A DNA stretch of 11,133 nucleotides from SAR324 cluster bacterium. GTDB taxonomy: Bacteria > Bdellovibrionota > UBA2361 > JAAZON01. The translations under genes were made by a program, and so were the position numbers. The notes beneath the pieces were generated by a model that did not search any database, had not been told where the DNA came from, and was given only the letters and a program-made list of their open reading frames with translations. Shown here one piece after another: positions 6,062-11,133 of this stretch; positions within the stretch are counted from its first letter, which is position 1, and each line of letters starts with the position of its first letter. The DNA is taken from positions 1-11,133 of the forward strand of contig JAAZON010000007.1 in the NCBI GenBank assembly GCA_012797725.1, given 5' to 3'.

Positions 6062-6301
6062 TTATTTAGCGGACTTCGAAGAAGCCTCTGCTGCTTCACC
6101 TTCAGTCCTCTGATACTTGACTTTAAGCTTACTGAGCTTCTTCTCAGCAAACTCCACATGCTTTCTTGCGACAGGATCATATTTCTTTAGTGCAAGTTTT
6201 TTTTCGCCCTTATTTTTTTTCTTGTTCTTGCGATTTGTATAAAAATAACCTGTCTTCTCCGATGATACGAGAAACGTAGTTTCTTTTTGAGCCTTTGCCA
6301 T
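6062..6301 (-). CDS. rpmG: 50S ribosomal protein L33
   Basis: A component of the large ribosomal subunit near the E site. The 79-aa protein starts at ATG 6301, with AAGG 9 bases upstream; the frame is open for 22 more codons, but these do not resemble L33. Residues 8-58 match the family: [13 protein letters not shown] (10-22), the basic run [10 protein letters not shown], then [21 protein letters not shown]. There are no cysteines, so this is the zinc-independent form. The usual length is about 50-55 residues, and here a 20-25 residue Lys/Ala/Glu/Ser-rich tail (59-79) is added, which is unusual. The gene stands alone rather than beside rpmB. The pseudo-ATPase gene follows 40 bases downstream and may depend on the rpmG promoter. 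Confidence 0.93.
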   Translation of the reverse strand: MAKAQKETTFLVSSEKTGYFYTNRKNKKKNKGEKKLALKKYDPVARKHVEFAEKKLSKLKVKYQRTEGEAAEASSKSAK

Positions 6302-6699
6302 AATGACTACCTTGAATACACTCGGGCTACCCCCCAATACGCCCATTGTAAATAGTCTCAATTCCACAAATTCGCGATCTTGAGATTGGGGTCTTGATCT
6401 TGCCCTTTTTAAGCTTCAACGCTTACTAGGAGCAGTAAAGGTATAAAAAAAACGACTTTTTTTCAAGGGTTGGCCTTGAGACTTGAATTTAGTATGAATA
6501 ATCCGATTCAAATGGGCCTGGTATTTGACCGAAGCAAGTCAAAATATTGCTCGAAATGCCTTCCTGCCTATTCCTTTGGGGTCGATCTCAGCCCCTATCA
6601 TAAACTAAGACCATTGCTTATATTCGTTTCAAGCCAGCAATTAGATGGTTTCTACTGACTGCTGAAAACGATTCTGACTAATATTAAGTAAGATACAAT
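6302..6699. other. Divergent intergenic region between rpmG and the Smr gene
   Basis: About 400 bases separate two divergent genes. I see a possible rpmG promoter (6438-6466, listed separately) and a perfect 6-bp hairpin, TCAAGG (6463-6468) with CCTTGA (6474-6479), next to it. There is no tRNA: no T-arm or acceptor pair could be found. A plus-strand frame of 62 codons (TTG at 6470 to 6658) lacks a ribosome site and any recognisable motif, so I do not call it a gene. No clear promoter for the Smr gene was found; TAATATTA at 6679-6686 is AT rich but lacks a partner. Confidence 0.4.
6438..6466 (-). promoter_or_regulatory. Possible rpmG promoter
   Basis: On the minus strand TTGAAA (6466-6461) is followed, after 15 to 17 bases made largely of A and T runs around GTCG, by TATACC or TACCTT. 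The -35 element is good (5 of 6) and the -10 is poor. It would give a leader of about 130 bases ahead of rpmG. No better pair was seen closer to the gene. Confidence 0.3.
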
Positions 6700-7143
6700 A
6701 TGGCATTAGACATTGGGTCTCATGTTTGGCTTCGAAGAATTGGAAAGGAAGGAATAATTAGCTCTATTGGCCCAGATGGCATGTACAGAGTTTCTGTTGG
6801 AAGTCTAAGTTTGAGATGCAAAGCTGACGAAATCGAGAAGCTTAGCCCCTCTAAAATGAGGCAAAGAGAGAAGAATCCATCCTCAAAAGCCTCGAAAACA
6901 TCAGAAAGATCTCGCATTTTGAGTCTCGACTTACATGGAAAGACAGTTAATGAAGCTCTTGAAGCAATTGAGCAATGCATCAGTGATGCTATTATGGCCG
7001 GCATTGACGAGATTGAGCTCATCCATGGCCTAGGCACAGGTAAACTACAAAGAGCCGCCCATCAATATCTTAAAGGTTGCAAAGTTGTTCATGCCTTTCG
7101 AGTACTCGATAACAACCCGGGGACAACAATTATACATTTATGA
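6700..7143 (+). CDS. Smr-domain protein with MutS2-like KOW domain (standalone MutS2 tail)
   Basis: A 147-aa protein that matches only the C-terminal part of MutS2. Residues 4-48 (IGSHVWLRRIGKEGIISSIG and following) have the small barrel seen before the Smr domain in MutS2. A charged Lys/Ser-rich linker spans 50-72. The Smr domain spans 73-147, with its diagnostic LDLHG (76-80), HGLGTGKL (109-116) and NPGTT (139-143). Smr domains bind branched DNA or RNA and many are nucleases; in MutS2 they act on recombination intermediates or collided ribosomes. No MutS ATPase or clamp region is present upstream, so this is either a naturally separate protein or a reduced form. The ATG is preceded only by weak AAGTAAGA. 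Its stop is 3 bases from the stop of the convergent pnp gene. Family is sure, target is not. Confidence 0.88.
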   Translation: MALDIGSHVWLRRIGKEGIISSIGPDGMYRVSVGSLSLRCKADEIEKLSPSKMRQREKNPSSKASKTSERSRILSLDLHGKTVNEALEAIEQCISDAIMAGIDEIELIHGLGTGKLQRAAHQYLKGCKVVHAFRVLDNNPGTTIIHL

Positions 7144-7146
7144 CGA

Positions 7147-9228
7147 CTATGCCTTATTATCTTTAAGAGATAATCGAATCTTGCCTTGACGGTCAACTTC
7201 AAGCACTTTAACCATCACCTCATCTCCTTCTTTGACGATGTCGGTTACTCGATTAACACGCTCGTCTGCAAGTTGAGAAATATGAACTAATCCATCGGTA
7301 CCAGGCAGTATTTCGACAAACGCCCCAAAATCAGCAATACGCTTAACGATTCCCTTATAGACCTTCCCCACCTCGGCCTGTCTCGTCATATTCTCGATTA
7401 TTGTCACAGCAGCCCTGACTTTGGATTCATCGGCGCTTGAAATACTGACAGTTCCATCATCGCTCACATCCATCTTAACATCACATGATTCTGTAATTGA
7501 GCGAATGGTCTTACCTCCTGGTCCAATTACATCCTTAATCTTCTCAGGATTGATTTTAATCGTAACAATTCGAGGAGCATATCTACTCAAATCCCCTCGC
7601 GGCTCTGATATGACGGCATTCATTTTGCTTAAGATATGCAGCCTTGCGTCTTTTGCTTGCTCCATTGCTTTTTCTAAAATCGAAGGATTTAGACCTTTAA
7701 TTTTTATATCCATCTGAAGTGCGGTAACGCCTTTGTCAGTTCCACAAACCTTAAAATCCATGTCGCCCAGATGATCTTCGTCCCCTAAGATATCAGTCAA
7801 TACAACAAACTCATCGCCTTCCTTAATAAGTCCCATCGCCACACCAGCAACTGGGGCCTTGATTGGAACGCCTGCGTCCATTAAAGCAAGGCTTGTACCA
7901 CACACCGTTGCCATAGAGCTGGAACCATTACTCTCAGTGATCTCTGAAACTACTCTAATCACATATGGGAACTTGGTCATATCAGGAATCACAGCACTTA
8001 TTGCTCTATGAGCAAGTGCCCCATGTCCCACTTCTCTTCGGCCAGGTCCTCTCATCGGCTTTGTCTCGCCAACTGAAAAAGGAGGGAAGTTGTAATGAAG
8101 CATGAACGTCTTTGAGTCTTCACCCGCTAAATTATCCAACCGTTGCGCCTCTTCCTTGGTACCAAGAGTCGCAATAGCCAAAGCTTGGGTTTCACCTCTG
8201 GTAAAGAGCGCAGACCCATGAGTCCTTGGAAGCAGCCCAACTTCAATATCAATAGGACGAACTGTCTTGACATCTCGCCCGTCAATACGAGATCCCTCTT
8301 TCACTATACGCTCTCGAACCTTTTCAAAAACGTGTTCTTCAATACAATGATTGATAAGCATAGTAATTTGCGCTGCCTTCGGATCGTCTTCATTCACAAA
8401 TTCTGTAATAAGAGCAGCTTTCGCATCTCTATAAGCATCACGACGCTCCATCTTATCTTTGATCTGTATCGCTTTCTCGACCAAAGGCTTAGCTTTAGCG
8501 GAAATCTTGGCAAGCAATGCTGCGTCCTGAGTTTTCGGCGTAAACGGCACCTTCTTCTTGCCACACTGTTTTTGCAGTTCAAGCTGCATTTCAATAATAG
8601 GCTGCATCTCTTTGTGTGCAAAGAATAGGGCCTCAAGAACATCCGCTTCTGGCACTTGATCGGCTCCACCTTCAACCATAACGATGGCATCTTGTGAGCC
8701 TGCAACAATAAAATTAATATCCGACTTCTCAAGCTGAGAAATCGTTGGGTTAATGAGCAACTGCCCGTCAATACGACCGACACGTACTGCCGCTATCGGC
8801 CCTTCAAAGGGAAGCTCAGAAAGCGTTAGGGCCGCAGAAGCTCCACAGACTGCCAACGCGTCAGTTTCGTTCTCTTGATCAGCGGAGATCACTGTGGCTA
8901 TGACCTGAATTTCTTTATTGAAACCTTTGGGAAAAAGTGGTCGACACGGTCTATCCATCAAACGCGAGACCAAGGTTTCTCTTTCACTTTGTTTCCCTTC
9001 ACGTTTAAAAAAACCACCCGGGATTTTCCCTGCTGCATATGTCTTTTCAAAATAGTCAATCGTAAGAGGAAGGAAATCTCCTATCTCTCTCTCTTCTCCA
9101 GCGCATGCAGTCACTAGAACCATCGCATCGTCCACTCGGACAACTACCGAACCGCCTGCTTGTTTTGCGATTCTTCCAGTCTCGATTGAAAATTTGTGAC
9201 CGAATAGTTCTCTTTCTACTATTTGCAT
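7147..9228 (-). CDS. pnp: Polyribonucleotide nucleotidyltransferase (PNPase)
   Basis: Degrades RNA 3' to 5' by phosphorolysis, releasing nucleoside diphosphates, and is a partner of RNase E in many proteobacterial degradosomes. At 693 aa it is full length (E. coli 711). Order: first RNase PH domain (about 5-140) with the RNA-gripping FFKREG (73-78) and DRPCRPLFP (92-100); helical linker (150-300); second RNase PH domain (310-545) holding the active-site stretch GDEDHLGDMDF (482-492); KH domain with GPGGKTIR (569-576); S1 domain 619-690 (GIVKRIADFGAFVEILPG and LVHISQL). The catalytic aspartates appear intact. AGAGG lies 8 bases before the ATG. It follows rpsO by 164 bases, as in many bacteria, and that gap holds a hairpin that may be an RNase III or processing site. 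Confidence 0.98.
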   Translation of the reverse strand: MQIVERELFGHKFSIETGRIAKQAGGSVVVRVDDAMVLVTACAGEEREIGDFLPLTIDYFEKTYAAGKIPGGFFKREGKQSERETLVSRLMDRPCRPLFPKGFNKEIQVIATVISADQENETDALAVCGASAALTLSELPFEGPIAAVRVGRIDGQLLINPTISQLEKSDINFIVAGSQDAIVMVEGGADQVPEADVLEALFFAHKEMQPIIEMQLELQKQCGKKKVPFTPKTQDAALLAKISAKAKPLVEKAIQIKDKMERRDAYRDAKAALITEFVNEDDPKAAQITMLINHCIEEHVFEKVRERIVKEGSRIDGRDVKTVRPIDIEVGLLPRTHGSALFTRGETQALAIATLGTKEEAQRLDNLAGEDSKTFMLHYNFPPFSVGETKPMRGPGRREVGHGALAHRAISAVIPDMTKFPYVIRVVSEITESNGSSSMATVCGTSLALMDAGVPIKAPVAGVAMGLIKEGDEFVVLTDILGDEDHLGDMDFKVCGTDKGVTALQMDIKIKGLNPSILEKAMEQAKDARLHILSKMNAVISEPRGDLSRYAPRIVTIKINPEKIKDVIGPGGKTIRSITESCDVKMDVSDDGTVSISSADESKVRAAVTIIENMTRQAEVGKVYKGIVKRIADFGAFVEILPGTDGLVHISQLADERVNRVTDIVKEGDEVMVKVLEVDRQGKIRLSLKDNKA

Positions 9229-9343
9229 AAATATACCTCTGTAATTTTCACTTTCTTAGGGGATTGAGAAATAAATGAGTCTACCTCTATTTCCATCACT
9301 GATTCACTTTTCAAGCTGCCTGACAATCTAAACGCGATTTGCT

Positions 9344-9364
9344 CCCTGTCATGTCAAGACAGAG
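9344..9364 (-). repeat. Stem-loop between rpsO and pnp
   Basis: On the minus strand CTCTGTC (9364-9358) pairs with GACAGGG (9350-9344), a 7-bp stem with one G-U pair, and the loop is TTGACAT. No T tract follows, so it is not an ordinary terminator. In E. coli the rpsO-pnp gap holds a terminator and the RNase III hairpin that lets PNPase control itself; a similar role is possible here by position only. The loop happens to spell a perfect -35 element (TTGACA, 9357-9352), but the matching -10 region (CGTTTA or TTTAGA) is poor. Confidence 0.5.
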
Positions 9365-9392
9365 GATATTCATTCGCAAGTGAGTTAAATAA

Positions 9393-9665
9393 CTATTTAC
9401 GAAGTCCCAGTGAGGAAATAAGCGTACGATACCGCTCGACATCTTCTCTGCGGAGAAAATCCAAAAGACTTTTACGTCGAGAGATCAACTTCATCATTCC
9501 CCGTCGCGAGTGATTATCGTGTGCATTATTTGCGAAATGACTGGAAAGGGTCTCTAGTCTTTTGGTAAGAAGCGCAACCTGCACTTCAGGAGACCCGGTA
9601 TCATTTTCTTTCAATTGATACTGCTTGATTACACTTAACTTATCAGAAGCGGATCCTAACGCCAT
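9393..9665 (-). CDS. rpsO: 30S ribosomal protein S15
   Basis: A primary binding protein of the 16S rRNA central domain, needed for platform assembly of the small subunit. The 90-aa length is nearly the canonical 89. The family signatures are clear: DTGSPEVQVALLTKRL (22-37), then HDNHSRRGMMKLISRRKSLL (49-68) and FLRREDVERY (70-79). The ATG is preceded by AGGAGA about 8 bases upstream. It lies 187 bases after infA and 164 bases before pnp, all on the minus strand, so rpsO-pnp is probably one operon. The long leader could carry S15 autoregulation, as in several bacteria, though I do not recognise a known S15 leader fold. Confidence 0.98.
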   Translation of the reverse strand: MALGSASDKLSVIKQYQLKENDTGSPEVQVALLTKRLETLSSHFANNAHDNHSRRGMMKLISRRKSLLDFLRREDVERYRTLISSLGLRK

Positions 9666-9852
9666 TAAAACTTCTCCTGTCTGAACTCAAATTAATAATT
9701 TTATTCTTCAACCAACAGGTCAGCTTCTTTGATTCCTTTAAAAACATGCTACGAAGCCACTCAATCAACGATTGAAGAATCGATAAAATTTCAATCCCTA
9801 AATTTCTCAAGGAACTTAGCAGCTTATGGGTCTAAAGTCAAATGTCAGCTTT
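9666..9852 (-). promoter_or_regulatory. rpsO leader region with possible promoter
   Basis: The 187-base gap between infA and rpsO contains, on the minus strand, TTGACT (9841-9836), 17 bases, TAAGTT (9818-9813). The -35 element is good and the -10 weak (3 of 6). The leader after it has a small hairpin, CGATT-GAAG-AATCG (9769-9782, given on the plus strand), overlapping a longer GATTGAA/TTCAATC pair. Competing hairpins in an rpsO leader would suit S15 autocontrol, but no homology to a known leader was seen. Confidence 0.35.
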
Positions 9853-10104
9853 CTAGGTGGGCTCTCCGCCTTCTGATGCCTTTTGAACCATGCTAACACG
9901 CTTGATGATACGGCCCTTGCTCAGATCGTATGGGGAAATCTCAACGGTTACTCGATCCCCAGGCAAAACCCGTATGTAATTTCTACGCATTTTGCCCGCC
10001 AAATAGGCGATAATTTGATGTCCATTATCACATTCAACACGGAACTTAGTGTCTGGAAAACACTCTTTTACTGTCCCGTTCATCTCTATTCCGTCTTTTC
10101 CCAT
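9853..10104 (-). CDS. infA: Translation initiation factor IF-1
   Basis: Binds the A site of the 30S subunit during initiation and helps IF-2 and IF-3 choose the start codon. The 83-aa product is one OB-fold domain: IEMNGTV (6-12), [11 protein letters not shown] (19-29), [19 protein letters not shown] (37-55), YDLSKGRI (59-66). Starting at ATG 10104 gives [12 protein letters not shown], which aligns with the usual MAKEDNIEMQGTV. The frame is open to 10206, but that part overlaps the end of accA and does not look like IF-1. The ribosome site AAGGG is close (about 3 bases from ATG). The C-terminal tail of about 13 residues ([14 protein letters not shown]) goes beyond the standard 72. It lies 46 bases downstream of accA. 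Confidence 0.95.
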   Translation of the reverse strand: MGKDGIEMNGTVKECFPDTKFRVECDNGHQIIAYLAGKMRRNYIRVLPGDRVTVEISPYDLSKGRIIKRVSMVQKASEGGEPT

Positions 10105-10150
10105 ATCCCTTATATTTTTTAGCCTTTGATGTGGCGCGTAGTTTATACCT

Positions 10151-11133
10151 TTATTTTTCCACTGTAAACACGCCAATACGCCTATATTTTTGGTAGCGTT
10201 TTTCAAGGAGTTCGGGTATCGGTGTATGTTCTAAGAGCTCCAAATTCCGTACTAAAACACTTCTCAGAAGCTCGGCTGCTTCCTTCCGATTGGTATGTGC
10301 TCCGCCCGCAGGCTCAGGAATTATCTCATCTATGATTTCTCTTCGCTTCAAGTCTTGAGCCGTTACCTGCATCATTTCCGTTGCTTGCGCAACATTGGCC
10401 AAAGGATTTTCTCCGGCCCCATGCCAAAGAATCGATGCACAGCCTTCTGGACTGATAACTGAATAAGAACTGTTTTCCATCATAAGAATGCGATCTGTCA
10501 CTCCCAATCCAAGAGCACCACCACTTCCTCCCTCGCCCACAACTATTGATATAGAGGGTGTCTCTAACTTAGCCATTTCAAATAGATTTCGCGCAATAGC
10601 TTCAGATTGCCCCCTCTCCTCTGCCCCTATCCCGGGATAAGCTCCAGGAGTATCAATAAAAGTAATAAGGGGAAGTTGAAATTTCTCTGCTAATTTGAAA
10701 AGTCTTAGTGCCTTCCTATAGCCTTCTGGATTGGCCATTCCAAAATTTCTTTTGAGCCGTTCCTGCGTCGTCTTTCCCTTTTCATGACCAACCACCATAA
10801 TCGGCGTTTCACCTATCTTAGCCGTTCCCCCCACTATGGCTGGATCATCTCCAAAACCCCTATCTCCACTGAATTCAATGAAGTCCGTAAACACCATTTT
10901 GATGAAATCAAGCGAGGAGGGTCTGTCAAAATGCCTTGAAAGCTGAACTCTTTGAAAAGGAGTAAGTTTGCCAAAGATATCGTCGCGAAGTTTAACAAAT
11001 TTTCGCTCAAGCTTTGCAAACTCATCACGACGAGCCGAGTTACCAGCAGAGATCTCATCGCGTAGTAGCTCAAGTTCTACCTCTAACTCGACAAGGGCCT
11101 TTTCAAAATCAAGGGGATGCTTAACTTCTGTCA
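10151..11133 (-). CDS. accA: Acetyl-CoA carboxylase carboxyltransferase subunit alpha (start just outside window)
   Basis: With AccD it moves the carboxyl group from biotin on AccB to acetyl-CoA, giving malonyl-CoA for fatty-acid synthesis. The frame runs to the window edge: the last two bases read TG on the minus strand, followed by [13 protein letters not shown], so the missing base is very probably the A of the start codon and the protein would be 327 aa, normal for AccA. The N-terminal helical part (about 8-52) precedes [12 protein letters not shown]. Conserved blocks are [20 protein letters not shown] (161-180), [10 protein letters not shown] (200-209) and [14 protein letters not shown] (224-237). 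An internal ATG at 10897 would start within the conserved DFI-FSGDR region and is not the real start. infA follows by 46 bases on the same strand. Confidence 0.97.
   Translation of the reverse strand, partial: TEVKHPLDFEKALVELEVELELLRDEISAGNSARRDEFAKLERKFVKLRDDIFGKLTPFQRVQLSRHFDRPSSLDFIKMVFTDFIEFSGDRGFGDDPAIVGGTAKIGETPIMVVGHEKGKTTQERLKRNFGMANPEGYRKALRLFKLAEKFQLPLITFIDTPGAYPGIGAEERGQSEAIARNLFEMAKLETPSISIVVGEGGSGGALGLGVTDRILMMENSSYSVISPEGCASILWHGAGENPLANVAQATEMMQVTAQDLKRREIIDEIIPEPAGGAHTNRKEAAELLRSVLVRNLELLEHTPIPELLEKRYQKYRRIGVFTVEK

Noticed and set aside
6302..6367. 22-residue N-terminal extension of L33
   Set aside because: Residues do not match L33, and the ATG at 6301 has AAGG upstream and gives the usual MAK start.
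6470..6658. Plus-strand 62-codon frame with a CxxC-like pair between rpmG and the Smr gene
   Set aside because: TTG start without a ribosome site, no family likeness, and composition typical of non-coding DNA.
8143..8628. Plus-strand 161-codon frame inside pnp
   Set aside because: Lies wholly antisense to a strongly conserved gene and has no recognisable motif.
10105..10206. 34-residue N-terminal extension of IF-1 overlapping accA
   Set aside because: ATG 10104 gives the family-typical MGKDGIEM start; the extension is accA 3' DNA read in another frame.
1..11133. CRISPR arrays, insertion sequences, tRNA or rRNA genes
   Set aside because: No regular repeat-spacer pattern, no transposase and no tRNA T-arm or acceptor pairing was seen on either strand.

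Overview
The window comes from a Gram-negative-type bacterial chromosome with GC content in the low 40s per cent (judged by eye). The right half is conserved housekeeping DNA. The left half is poorly conserved accessory DNA with small unknown proteins, many hairpins and one striking pseudoenzyme. The mix suggests a deltaproteobacterial-grade or related proteobacterial lineage: a DUF5610 protein behind a sigma-28-like promoter, two short proteins of a family I associate with such genomes, and an extended cysteine-free L33. I cannot place it more exactly from sequence alone.

Layout. Bases 1-379 hold no gene I can support, but they carry a palindrome and a good flagellar-type (sigma-28) promoter in front of a 210-aa DUF5610 protein (380-1012, +), which ends at a strong intrinsic terminator. 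From about 1164 to 6301 every gene is on the minus strand. These are an 84-aa protein resembling DnaA domain I or the DnaX C-terminus, a 95-aa protein, a 328-aa membrane-anchored coiled-coil protein, a 115-aa paralogue of the 95-aa protein, a 702-aa membrane protein, and ribosomal protein L33 (rpmG). Terminator-like hairpins separate several of them. A 64-nt imperfect inverted repeat lies between the 95-aa and 84-aa genes.

The 702-aa protein has the 8-helix and A/P/N-domain plan of a P1B-type ATPase. However, the phosphorylated aspartate motif, the TGE motif, the membrane CPC site, the HP motif, the TGD motif and the GDGIND motif are all replaced. It reads as an intact but catalytically dead P-type ATPase and is the most unusual object here.

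Right half. A standalone MutS2-tail protein (KOW-like plus Smr domain, 6700-7143, +) converges with pnp with three bases between them. Reading leftward on the minus strand are accA (its start codon is cut by the window edge by one base), infA, rpsO and pnp. They link fatty-acid synthesis, translation initiation, the 30S subunit and RNA decay in one co-directional block. rpsO-pnp is the classical pair, whereas accA-infA next to it is a less usual order.
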